Assembly: GCF_000613285.1 (NCBI RefSeq)
Contig: NZ_BAIN01000003.1
Span: 1-64,000, forward strand
DNA length: 64,000 bases
Reading direction: 5' to 3'
Source of the DNA: Acetobacter papayae JCM 25143
GTDB lineage: Bacteria > Pseudomonadota > Alphaproteobacteria > Acetobacterales > Acetobacteraceae
Numbering within the stretch: position 1 is the first letter of the stretch; every line of letters starts with the position of its first letter. Of this stretch, positions 49,301 through 58,843 are shown piece by piece. A program made the position numbers and the translations under genes. The notes below the pieces were generated by a model. It was not told where the DNA came from. It did not search any database and saw nothing but the letters and a program-made list of their open reading frames with translations.

Positions 49301-50259
49301 ATGTCACGCATGTCCGGATGGGCACTATACGGAAAGGTCGGCCGGAAAAGCCGCGTGGTTCTGGGTGGGCTTTCCATCCTTCTGCCGCTGCTGCTCTGGA
49401 GCGCTGTCAGTTATGTACCATTCATCTGGCACCCTCAGATACTGGTGACCGACCCGGGTGGGGAAGATTATCTGGAAGAAGGCATGCGCATGAAGCGTGC
49501 CGATTTCGAGCGTGCCGTGCAGGAAATGCACGCGGCAGGGCAGAAAGCGCCAGAAGGTGTGCCGGTCAACCCGGTTTACCTGCCTTCGCCCGGCGGTGTG
49601 TTTTCCGCTTTTGTTCAGGCTTTCATCCAGCCTGATTCGCGTGGGCCGGAAAAATCCATCCTTCAGGCGTTCTGGCACAGTATCCAGATTATTTTCTGGG
49701 GCTTTGTCATTTCTTCCGTCATCGGGGTGCCGCTGGGCGTTCTGTGTGGGGCTCTGCCTGCGCTTTCACGGCTTGTTGAACCTTCGGTGGACTTTCTGCG
49801 CTATCTGCCTGCGCCGGCTTTCGGGGCGCTTATGGTGGCTATTCTGGGTATTTATGATGCCCCCAAGATTGCCATTATTGTTATCGGCACGCTGTTTCAG
49901 CAGATTCTTGTTATTGCCAACACTACGCGCAAGCTCGATTTCGGCCTGATGGAGGCCGCCCGCACGCTGGCGCGCGGGGCAAGAAGCTAATGTTCTGCGT
50001 GGTGGTGCCCGGTATTCTGCCCGATCTCTACCGCGACCAGCGCATTCTGCTGGGCTGGGCGTGGACGTATCTTATCGTGGCGGAACTGATCGGCACATCC
50101 TCGGGTATTACGTGGTTTATTACCCAGCAGGCCCGGTATCAGCACTTTGCCAATGTTTACGCAGCCATGGCGCTGATCGGGATCGTCGGTCTGGGCACAG
50201 ACATGCTGCTCGGCTTTGCCGCGCGCTTTCTGTTCCGCTGGAAGCAGGAGACTGAGTGA
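49301..50259 (+). CDS. ABC transporter permease of the guanidine/urea operon (frame break)
   Basis: About 319 residues after repair. Helices of the SsuC/NrtB type follow a long periplasmic insert (VTDPGGEDYLEEGMRMKRAD): LQAFWHSIQIIFWGFVISSV, VIGVPLGVLCGALPALSRLV, ILGIYDAPKIAIIVIGTLFQ and, after a break near 49982, KKLMFCVVVPGILPDLYRDQ with the EAA-type loop MEAARTLARGA before it. It forms the channel for the substrate captured by the binding protein at 58844. Its stop overlaps the ATPase start. Confidence 0.85.
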
Positions 50260-51170
50260 TGAGTGCAGACAACGGTAAAACAGTCGACTATCGCGTGCTG
50301 CCTGCTGATGTGGCGGAGCGCATGGAGCGTATCAAGGCGCGCGATGTGGTGCTGCGGGTGGAAAACCTCGGCAAAATCTTCGCCCAGCGTGGCCGTGAGA
50401 CGGTAGCGCTTGAAGATATCAACATGAATGTCCACCGCCGCGAATTCGTGTGCGTGGTCGGGCCTTCGGGTTGTGGCAAATCCACGCTGGTGCGGATTCT
50501 CGCCGGGTTGGAGCAGGCGTCTTCAGGGCGGATTCTGGTGGATGACAAGCCGGTTGAAGGCCCCGGGCCTGACCGTGGCATGGTGTTCCAGAAATACACG
50601 CTCTTTCCGTGGCGGACTGTGTGCCAGAACGTCATGTTCGGGCTTGAAATGGCTGGCATCAGCAAGGACGAAAGCCGGCGGCAGGCCATGCAGTGGCTAC
50701 AGGCCATCGGGCTGGAACGCTTTGCGGAATCGCTGCCGCACCAGCTTTCGGGTGGTATGCAGCAGCGCGTGGCCATTGCCCGTGCCCTAGCGGCCCAGCC
50801 CCGCGTATTGCTGATGGATGAACCCTTCAGCGCGCTGGACGCCCAGACCCGCGTGCGGATGCAGACCCACCTGATGGAGATCTGGCGCAAGATCGACATC
50901 ACCATCGTCTTTATTACCCATGATCTGGATGAGGCCATTTATCTGGCAGACCGGATTCTGGTGCTCAAGGCGCATCCGGGCCGGGTGGAAGAGGTGATAG
51001 AAGTGCCGCTGTCGCGCCCGCGCCGGGCAGAGCAGATGACCAGTGCAGAGTTTCAGGCGACCAAGGCTCATCTTGAATCGCTCATTCATGCACCGGCAGA
51101 GGAAACGCCCGATGAGTTCGAGGGTACGGAAGTGCCTCTCCTGACACTCGTCACGGATGTTGTGGAATAA
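50259..51170 (+). CDS. ABC transporter ATP-binding protein (SsuB/NrtD-like)
   Basis: 303 residues, intact, ATG at 50259 overlapping the permease TGA. Walker A is VGPSGCGKSTLVRILAG, the Q loop is GMVFQKYTLFPWRT, the signature is LSGGMQQRVAIARALA, Walker B is VLLMDEPFSALD, and the H loop is FITHDLDEAIYLAD. It has an N-terminal extension of about 30 residues before the ABC domain. It drives uptake of the operon substrate. Confidence 0.9.
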   Translation: MSADNGKTVDYRVLPADVAERMERIKARDVVLRVENLGKIFAQRGRETVALEDINMNVHRREFVCVVGPSGCGKSTLVRILAGLEQASSGRILVDDKPVEGPGPDRGMVFQKYTLFPWRTVCQNVMFGLEMAGISKDESRRQAMQWLQAIGLERFAESLPHQLSGGMQQRVAIARALAAQPRVLLMDEPFSALDAQTRVRMQTHLMEIWRKIDITIVFITHDLDEAIYLADRILVLKAHPGRVEEVIEVPLSRPRRAEQMTSAEFQATKAHLESLIHAPAEETPDEFEGTEVPLLTLVTDVVE

Positions 51171-51185
51171 AAGGGAGCACGGCAG

Positions 51186-51665
51186 ATGGCCCGCAAAAAA
51201 GCAGAAGAGCAGGTCAGCCGCATCAGTGTCTCTCTCCCGCCGCACATCCTGCGTGAACTGGATGGCATGGTGGCCGACAAGGGATATGTCAGCCGTTCGC
51301 AGGCCATCCAGCATATCCTGCATGAAGCCCTGACCGACTGCCGTCAGGAAGATGATAACGAAATCATGGCCGGTGTAATCGTGCTGTTTTATAACAACTC
51401 GACAACCGGCCTGCAGCAGAAACTGGCCGATATGCAGTATGAGAACGTGGCGGAAGTCATAAGCTCCCTGCATGTCAACCTGATCCGGCGGCAGACTCTT
51501 GAGGTTGTTCTGGTTCAGGGGCGGGTTGCCAAGCTGCATGAAATAGAAAACAGGTTTTCAACCCTGCCGGGCGTTATTTCCGGCCGTATGCACCTGATTG
51601 CTTCCCTTATTCCCCCGTTGCACGAGGTCGGACGCGAGGCCTTGGTGGATGTGGGGCCTGTATAA
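51186..51665 (+). CDS. NikR-like ribbon-helix-helix regulator lacking most nickel ligands
   Basis: 159 residues, intact, 15 bases after the ATPase. The N-terminal ribbon-helix-helix is SRISVSLPPHILRELDGMVA with VSRSQAIQHILHEAL, followed by an ACT-like domain as in NikR. In NikR nickel is held by one His in the QHHHH region, two in LHVH and a Cys just after. Here the equivalents read MQYEN, LHVN (His96 kept, Asn98) and QTLE (Thr104), so only one ligand remains. It probably controls this operon in answer to something other than nickel, such as guanidine. Confidence 0.82.
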   Translation: MARKKAEEQVSRISVSLPPHILRELDGMVADKGYVSRSQAIQHILHEALTDCRQEDDNEIMAGVIVLFYNNSTTGLQQKLADMQYENVAEVISSLHVNLIRRQTLEVVLVQGRVAKLHEIENRFSTLPGVISGRMHLIASLIPPLHEVGREALVDVGPV

Positions 51666-51736
51666 GTTCATGGTGATGCCGTGATGTGAAACCCGCTGTG
51701 GGCACGGCATTCTTTTCGGATAAAGAGGACAGAACC

Positions 51737-52540
51737 ATGCAGATCGATCAGCAAAGTCCGGAATGGTACCGGGCCCGTTACAACCAGCTGCGTGACCGCG
51801 CTCTGGGTGAAGAGCGTGCGGAGCGCTCCGGGCAGGGGTTTATTGCCATGGACGACACGGCTGTACTGCACCGTGAAACCGTGCCGGGCGGGTGGTACTG
51901 GAGCACGTTCGTGCCGCGCGGTCAGGCTCTGCGCCTGATCAATACTGCGGGCAACAAGGGTGTGTCCGTCATGCTGTGGAACGCGGATGACCTGAGTGAG
52001 CGCTTCAATGCCGGTGATACGCTCAAGCTGCAGTGGACAACCCAGCTTAGCACGGGCCGTGTGCTGTTTTCCGATATGGGGCGCGTTCTGGCCTCTATCA
52101 TTAACGATACCTGCGGCACGTCCGATACCATCATGGGAGGCAGCACGCCGTCTTCCAACGCGCGTAACTTTGGTAATCCCGCCCTGCGCAACACCCGTAA
52201 CAACATGCGCCTGATTGCGGGCAAGCATGGGCTGGATGTGCGTGACGTTCCCGCCTGCATCTCGTTCTTTTCCCATGTGAGTGTCGGGGCCGAGGGCGGC
52301 CTGTCATGGGTGGATGGTAGCGTGCAGCCCGGCGGTGTGGTGGACCTGCGCGCGGAAATGAACCTCCTTGTCGGGGTGTCCAACTGCCCGCATCCTTTCA
52401 GCCCGGACAGCACATTCGCACCCGGCCCCATTGATGTGGTGCGCTGGCAGGCTCCGGCCCCGGCTGCGGATGATTTGTGCCGCACGTTCTGTGAAGAAGC
52501 ACAGCGCGGCTTCGAGAACACTGACCCTCTTTTCGCCTGA
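51737..52540 (+). CDS. Urea-carboxylase-associated protein 2 / carboxyguanidine deiminase subunit
   Basis: 267 residues from ATG 51737. It belongs to the DUF1989 family: VPGGWYWSTFVPRGQALRLI, GVSVMLWNADDLSERFNAGD, FSDMGRVLASIINDTCGTSD and VGVSNCPHPFSP. Conserved Cys and His residues suit a metal-dependent deiminase. In characterised guanidine operons the two DUF1989 proteins (CgdA, CgdB) form the enzyme that turns carboxyguanidine into allophanate and ammonia. Twenty bases separate it from the second subunit. Which of the two is CgdA is not decided here. Confidence 0.85.
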   Translation: MQIDQQSPEWYRARYNQLRDRALGEERAERSGQGFIAMDDTAVLHRETVPGGWYWSTFVPRGQALRLINTAGNKGVSVMLWNADDLSERFNAGDTLKLQWTTQLSTGRVLFSDMGRVLASIINDTCGTSDTIMGGSTPSSNARNFGNPALRNTRNNMRLIAGKHGLDVRDVPACISFFSHVSVGAEGGLSWVDGSVQPGGVVDLRAEMNLLVGVSNCPHPFSPDSTFAPGPIDVVRWQAPAPAADDLCRTFCEEAQRGFENTDPLFA

Positions 52541-52560
52541 TAACCGAAAGGCACGAAATC

Positions 52561-53190
52561 ATGAGCAATGTTTCCTCTTCCGTCGTGCTCGATCAGGTTG
52601 TGCCCGCGCGCGCACCCTGGTCTGCGGTGGTGAAAAAAGGCCAGACCCTGCGGATCATCGATCTGGAAAGCCAGCAGGCGGTGGACGCCCTTTTTTATAA
52701 TGCCAACGCCTATTCCGAGCGCTACAGCGCACAGGAAACGGTGATCGCTCAGGGTTCTGCCTATATTGGCAAGGGCACCGGGCTCTATTCCAACGAAGGG
52801 CGTGTGCTGATGACGCTGGTGGAAGACACCTGCGGCCGTCATGACACGCTGGCCGGTGCCTGCAGTTGTGAATCCAACACCGTGCGCTTTGGGCATGAGA
52901 CAAAATACATGCATGCTTGCCGTGAAAATTTCCTGATCGAAGTAGGAAAATACGGCATGGGCAAGCGCGATATTGTCGGCAATGTCAATTTTTTCATGAA
53001 CGTGCCGGTTCTGGAAAATGGCGAGCTGGTGATTGACGATGGTCTGTCAGACCCCGGCGGGTATGTTGACCTTCTGGCAGAAATGGACACGCTGGTGGTG
53101 TTGTCCAACTGTCCGCAGGTCAACAACCCCTGCAACGGCTTTGTACCCACGCCTATCCGCGTGATTATCAGCGAAGCCGTTCCGGCCTGA
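52561..53190 (+). CDS. Urea-carboxylase-associated protein 1 / carboxyguanidine deiminase subunit
   Basis: 209 residues, intact. It is the second DUF1989 protein: QTLRIIDLESQQAVDALFYN, YSNEGRVLMTLVEDTCGRHD, GACSCESNTVRFGHETKYMH (Cys and His cluster) and VVLSNCPQVNNPCNGFVPTP. It is similar in plan to its upstream neighbour, as expected for paired subunits. It sits 45 bases before the carboxylase gene. The role in deaminating carboxyguanidine follows from the family and context. Confidence 0.87.
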   Translation: MSNVSSSVVLDQVVPARAPWSAVVKKGQTLRIIDLESQQAVDALFYNANAYSERYSAQETVIAQGSAYIGKGTGLYSNEGRVLMTLVEDTCGRHDTLAGACSCESNTVRFGHETKYMHACRENFLIEVGKYGMGKRDIVGNVNFFMNVPVLENGELVIDDGLSDPGGYVDLLAEMDTLVVLSNCPQVNNPCNGFVPTPIRVIISEAVPA

Positions 53191-53235
53191 AACTGCCGGG
53201 GATCCGGCGTGTAAAGTTTGTTGGAAAGACCTGAC

Positions 53236-56200
53236 ATGTTCTCGAAAGTTCTGATTGCGAACCGTGGTGAAACCGTCCGGCGTATCGGCCGCACCCTGCG
53301 CCGGATGGAAATCGGCTCGGTTGCTGTCTGCTCCGAAGCGGATCGCTTCGCGCCACCCGTTCTTGAGGCAGATGAAGCCGTGCTGATCGGGCCTGCAGCG
53401 GTTGCACAGAGCTATCTGAACATGGATGCCATTTTGCAGGCCTGCCGCGATACCGGCGCGCAGGCCGTGCATCCTGGCTATGGTTTTCTGAGCGAACGCG
53501 CGGAGTTTGCCGAGCGTCTGGCGGCAGAGGGAATCCGCTTCATTGGCCCGCGGCCCGAGCATATGCGCGCGTTTGGTCTCAAACATACGGCGCGTGCTCT
53601 GGCGCAGGAAAATGGGGTGCCGTTGCTGCCGGGTACGGATATTTTGTCCACGGCGGATGATGCGGCGCGTGAGGCTGAGCAGATCGGTTATCCGGTCATG
53701 CTCAAAAGCACTGCGGGCGGTGGCGGTATCGGCATGCAGGTCTGTCAGGACGAGGCGGCCCTGCGCACCTGCTTTGAGGCCGTGTCGCGTCTGGGTGGCA
53801 ACAACTTTGGCGATGCCCGCGTCTTTTTGGAAAAATTCATTGCCAGCGCACGGCATATCGAAGTGCAGATTTTTGGCGATGGCCGCGGCGGTATTCTGAC
53901 ACTGGGTGAACGTGACTGCTCCTTGCAGCGGCGCAACCAGAAGGTGATCGAGGAAACTCCCGGCCCCGGTCTGGATGAAGCTACGCGGCAGGCCCTGCGG
54001 CGCGCGGCCAAGGCGCTGTGTGGCGCGGTGCAGTATGAATCAGCCGGAACGGTCGAATTCATTTACGATACCCAGAGTGGCCGCTTCTACTTCCTTGAGG
54101 TCAACACCCGCCTGCAGGTGGAACACTGTGTGACCGAAGAAACCTTCGGGGTCGATCTGGTGGAGTGGATGATCCGTCAGGCGGATGGGTCCTTTACCCT
54201 GCCTGAGCAGGATAGTCTGGTGCCGGTTGGTGCTGCGGTAGAAGCGCGTATTTACGCCGAAAATCCGGCTGAAAACTTCCGTCCTTCTACCGGGCGGCTG
54301 ACACAGGTTTCCTTCCCCGCTGGCGTGCGGTGGATGGCTGGGTTGAAACCGGCACGGAAATTACCCCGCATTATGACCCCATGCTGGCCAAGGTGATTGC
54401 AACCGGGGCCGATCGGGCGGAGGCGCTGCGTAACCTGCATAACGCCCTGTGCGCGACCCGGCTGGACGGGCTGGAAAGCAATCTTGATTACCTGCGCGCC
54501 ATTACGGCGCACCCGCAGGTGATCGCAGGGGCCGTGACGACAGGTTTCCTCAACGTTTTCTCCTATATGCCCAACACTATGGAAGTGCTGGCTCCGGGCC
54601 TGCAATCCACCGTGCAGGACTGGCCCGGTCGCGTTGGTTACTGGGATGTAGGCGTGCCACCTAACGGGCCGATGGATGACCGTAACTTCCGTCTGGCAAA
54701 CCGGATTGTCGGGAACGCGCAGGGTGCGCCTGCTCTGGAACTGACAGTTTCCGGGCCGGTGCTGCGCTTCAATGCTCCCGTTACCATCGCGCTGACAGGC
54801 GCGCTCATGCCCGCCACACTGGATGGCGAGGTGGTGCCGTACTGGCTGCCGGTGACTGTAAAAGCCGGGCAGGTGCTGGCTCTGGGGCAGATCAAAGGGG
54901 CTGGGCACAGAACCTATCTGGCGGTTGCTGGCGGGCTGGATGCACCGCAGTATCTGGGTTCCAGCTCCACCTTCATGCTGGGGCAGTTCGGTGGACATGC
55001 CACGGGGCAGCTACGTACGGGCGATGTGCTGCGTTTCCATGCCAGCACCGCGCAGCCCGAGGGTGAAACGGTGCCTGAAGGCGAACGCCCGGTGCTGACC
55101 AGCGAGTGGGAAATTGGGGTGCTGTACGGCCCCCATGGCGCACCTGAGTTTTTCCAGCCTGACGATATTGCCGACCTGTTTTCCAGCACTTACGAGGTGC
55201 ATTTCAACAGTGCGCGCACAGGGGTGCGCCTGATCGGCCCCAAGCCGCGCTGGGCGCGAACCGATGGGGGCGAAGCCGGGCTGCATCCGTCCAATATTCA
55301 CGATAATGCCTATGCTATCGGGGCTATCGATTTTACCGGCGACATGCCCATTCTGCTGGGGCCTGACGGACCGAGCCTTGGTGGGTTTGTCTGCCCTGCC
55401 GTGGTGGTACGCGATGAGTTGTGGAAGCTCGGCCAGCTTCACCCCGGCGACAAGGTGCGCTTTCGCAGGGTGATGCCGCCTGCGCTGTCTCTGCCGTTCC
55501 TTTCCGCGCCGGTGGAGGGGGATAACCCCGTGCTGCATCGTTCGGAAGGGACGGTGCCGGTCGTGTATCGTCGGGCGGGTGAGCAGTATCTGCTGCTGGA
55601 ATTTGGCGAGCCGGTGCTCGATATTCCCCTGCGCCTGCGTGTGCAGCTTATGCTTGAGGCTCTGCGGGCGAAAAACGTGCAGGGTATTGTAGACCTGACA
55701 CCGGGCATCCGCTCTCTTCAGGTGCATTACAACCCCGACGTACTGCCCCTGCCGGAGCTGATGACGCTCCTGCATGAAATTGAGCAGGCACTGCCCGAGA
55801 ATGATGATGATATCGAGGTGCCCAGCCGTATCGTAACCCTGCCGCTGTCGTGGGATGACGAGCAGGCGCGTCTGGCCATGCAGCGTTATCAGGAACTGGT
55901 GCGGCCCAATGCGCCATGGTGCCCGTCAAACATCGAGTTCATTCGCCGGATCAACGGGCTTTCCTCGATTGAGGATGTGAAGGACATTATCTTCAACGCC
56001 TCCTATCTGGTTATGGGGCTGGGCGATGTTTATTTGGGCGCGCCGGTGGCGACACCGGTTGACCCCCGGCACCGTCTGGTCACCACCAAATACAACCCGG
56101 CGCGTACATGGACACCCGATAACGTGGTGGGCATTGGCGGCAGCTATATGTGCATTTACGGCATGGAAGGGCCGGGCGGGTACCAGCTCTTTGGCCGTAC

Positions 56201-56774
56201 CATTCAGGTGTGGAACACATGGCGTAGCACGGATGCGTTTGCGCCCGGTCGCCCATGGCTACTGCGCTTCTTTGACCAGATCCGCTTCTACCCTGTCTCG
56301 CATGATGAGTTGATGGAAGCACGCGCCGCCTTCCCGCATGGGCGTTTTCCCGTGCAGATCGAGGAAACGACGTTCAGCCTGAAGGCATATCGTGCGTTCC
56401 TGAGCGAGCATGAAGAGGAAATCCGTATCGCCAAGGATCGCCAGCAGGCGGCGTATGAAGTGGAGCGGCAGGACTGGATTACCAAGGGGCTGGATACGTT
56501 TGAAGAGGAAGTCACCACCCCTCAGGCGGAAGAAAGTGCCCTGCCCGAAGGCCATGCCGCTGTGGATAGCCCGGTGCCGGGCAGCGTGTGGCAGATTCCC
56601 GTGGCCGTGGGTGATCGCGTAGCCGTGGGAGATGCGGTGGTCATTATCGAATCCATGAAGACGGAAATGAAGGTGGTTTCGCCCGTCGCGGGTGAGGTGG
56701 TGGAAATCCTGTGCCGCAAGGGGCGCGAGGTGCGCGGTGGTGAGCGCGTTATGGTGATCCGCACAGAAAACTAG
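53236..56774 (+). CDS. Biotin-dependent guanidine (urea) carboxylase (frame break)
   Basis: About 1179 residues after repair. Biotin carboxylase domain at the start (MFSKVLIANRGETVRRIGRT; VMLKSTAGGGGIGMQVCQDE; FLEVNTRLQVEHCVTEETFG), then the carboxyltransferase parts akin to allophanate-hydrolase subunits (APGLQSTVQDWPGRVGYWDV; AIDFTGDMPILLGPDGPSLG), and a biotinyl domain with VIIESMKTEMKVV, the Lys being the biotin site. The break near 54342 needs one base, giving VDGWVETGTEITPHYDPMLA. With the deiminase genes adjacent, guanidine is a better substrate guess than urea. An Asp stands in AIDFTGD; whether this is the residue separating the two specificities I cannot confirm. Confidence 0.87.
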
Positions 56775-56835
56775 CACAAACCCATGGCGCGACCTGCTGT
56801 CGCGCATGGTGGACAGGGAATCAGGAGAGGGCATC

Positions 56836-58647
56836 ATGACTTTGCCAGCCATGCTACAGATTGATGAAATCCTTGCCGCGTACCGCTCTGGTGCGCTGCG
56901 TCCGACCGCGCTGGTAACAGAGGTGCTGGAGCGGGTTGACGCCTATGCCCTCAAGGACCCCGCAGTGTGGATCACCCGTGCGGGGCGCGAAAAGCTTCTC
57001 GCCCGTGCGGCGTTTCTTGAAACCCAGCCGGTAGACAGCCTGCCGCTTTATGGTATTCCCTTTGCGGTCAAGGACAATATCGACGTTGCAGGCTACCCCA
57101 CTACGGCGGCCTGTCCCGATTTTGCCTATGAGCCGCAGGCCAGTGCCGAGGTTGTGGCCCGGCTGGAAGCCGCGGGCGCTATCATGATTGGCAAGACCAA
57201 TCTTGATCAGTTCGCCACCGGGCTGGTGGGCACGCGCTCACCTTACGGCCAGCCGCATTGCGTGTTTGATGACCGGTACGTCTCCGGTGGTTCCAGCTCC
57301 GGTTCGGGTGTTGCTGTGGCAGCGGGTCTGGTTTCGTTCTCGCTGGGGACAGATACGGCGGGTTCTGGCCGGGTGCCTGCGGCTATTAATAATATTGTCG
57401 GGCTCAAACCCACACGCGGCGCGCTAAGCTCGACTGGCGTGGTCCCTGCCTGCCTGTCGCTGGATTGTGTGTCCATTTTCGCAACCAGCGTTGCTGATGC
57501 CCTGAAGGTGGAGGCGCAGGCCGCCGCGTGGGATGGCGCGGCACCCTATTCACGCCCGATGGCGCACCATGCCCTGCCACAGCAGACCTTCCGCTTTGGT
57601 GTGCTGGCAGAAAAAGACCGCTTTTTTGATGGTGATGCCCAGAACGCTGCCCTGTACGAGCAGGCGATCAGCCGGTGCGAGGCCCTTGGCGGCACCGCAG
57701 TAGAACTGGATTACACCCCCCTGCGCGAAACAGCGGAACTGCTTTACGGCGGGGCGTTTGTGGTAGAGCGTCTGGCGGCGATAGAGCCTTTCTTTACCGC
57801 GCATGAGGCGGCCATGGACCCGACCGTTGCGGGTATTATCGGCTCTGCCAGACGTTATAGTGGTGCGGATGTGTTCCGCGCGGCTTACCGCCAGCATGAA
57901 TTGCAGCAGGTAGCAGCCGATATGTGGCAGCAGTTCGATGTCATGCTGCTGCCCACCATGCCAAGGATTGTCAGCCGTGAGGAAGTGGCGGCACAGCCGG
58001 TAGCGGCCAACAGCCTGCACGGGGTGTATACCAATTTCGTCAATCTGCTGGATATGTCCGCCTGTGCGGTGCCAGCGGCTTTCCGCGATGACGGTCTGCC
58101 CTTTGGTGTAACCTTTGTGGCACCCGCTTTTGCCGATCATGATCTGGGCCTGCTGGCCGGGCGTTTCCATGCCGCCAGCCAGACCGGGGCAGGGTTGGCG
58201 CGTGTAGCCATTGGTGCAGGTGATGAGGCTCCCCGCCCTGCGGCGGAAGGCACGCTGCGCCTTGCTGTTGTGGGGGCGCATCTCAAGGGGTTGCCGCTGC
58301 ACTATCAGCTTGAGCAGGAAAACGCCGTTCTGGTGCGCACAACCCGTACCGCACAGGATTACAAGCTGTTTGCCCTGCCTGCCTCCGTACCGCCCAAGCC
58401 GGGCCTGTTCAGGCAGCCCGGTTTTGAAGGCCCCGGTCTGGAAGTGGAAATTTACGAACTGTCCGCTTCTGGCTTCGGGCGGTTTGTTGCCTCGGTTCCG
58501 CAACCAATGGCTATCGGGCGCATTACCCTTGCAGACGGGCAGGAAGTGGATAGCTTCCTGTGTGCCGAGGCGTTTGCCAGCAAGGGGCAGGATATTACGG
58601 AACTGGGTGGGTGGAAGGCCTACCTGAAGACCGTGCAGGCCGGATAA
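56836..58647 (+). CDS. atzF: Allophanate hydrolase (AtzF-type)
   Basis: 603 residues, intact, start ATG 56836. Amidase-signature domain with the Ser-cisSer-Lys triad: Lys in FAVKDNIDVAG, Ser in GGSSSGSGVAVAAG and Ser in DTAGSGRVPAA. The C-terminal ~150 residues form the allophanate-hydrolase C-domain (LRLAVVGAHLKGLPLHYQLE; LEVEIYELSASGFGRFVASV). It splits allophanate to ammonia and CO2, the last step of the pathway. It follows the carboxylase by 61 bases. Confidence 0.93.
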   Translation: MTLPAMLQIDEILAAYRSGALRPTALVTEVLERVDAYALKDPAVWITRAGREKLLARAAFLETQPVDSLPLYGIPFAVKDNIDVAGYPTTAACPDFAYEPQASAEVVARLEAAGAIMIGKTNLDQFATGLVGTRSPYGQPHCVFDDRYVSGGSSSGSGVAVAAGLVSFSLGTDTAGSGRVPAAINNIVGLKPTRGALSSTGVVPACLSLDCVSIFATSVADALKVEAQAAAWDGAAPYSRPMAHHALPQQTFRFGVLAEKDRFFDGDAQNAALYEQAISRCEALGGTAVELDYTPLRETAELLYGGAFVVERLAAIEPFFTAHEAAMDPTVAGIIGSARRYSGADVFRAAYRQHELQQVAADMWQQFDVMLLPTMPRIVSREEVAAQPVAANSLHGVYTNFVNLLDMSACAVPAAFRDDGLPFGVTFVAPAFADHDLGLLAGRFHAASQTGAGLARVAIGAGDEAPRPAAEGTLRLAVVGAHLKGLPLHYQLEQENAVLVRTTRTAQDYKLFALPASVPPKPGLFRQPGFEGPGLEVEIYELSASGFGRFVASVPQPMAIGRITLADGQEVDSFLCAEAFASKGQDITELGGWKAYLKTVQAG

Positions 58648-58673
58648 GGCCAGCGAGCTAATACCCCATGGCG

Positions 58674-58710
58674 GGGGAAGGAGCCACCTGCGCATAGGTG
58701 GCCCTTTCCC
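58674..58710 (+). other. Hairpin between hydrolase and binding-protein genes
   Basis: GCCACCT / AGGTGGC with a six-base loop, extended outside by GGGGAAGG pairing with CCTTTCCC around one bulged A. A second imperfect hairpin follows (58729-58756). No clear T run directly after the first. Possibly partial termination or protection of the downstream mRNA, which would let the binding protein be made at a different level. Confidence 0.5.
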
Positions 58711-58843
58711 TGCTGGGGCGAATTGCTCCATGATGGCGTCAGGCCGCCATGGAGGATGGTTTTTCCCGGCAGGTTTGTCGGCCTGTATGGGGGAATGGTT
58801 TGTCTATATTGTTCCTTTTACGGAATAACATTGAAGGAGAGTC

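Noticed and set aside
54252-54998. Long minus-strand open frames across the carboxylase
   Set aside because: Shadows of a GC-rich coding gene; no ribosome sites or family motifs.
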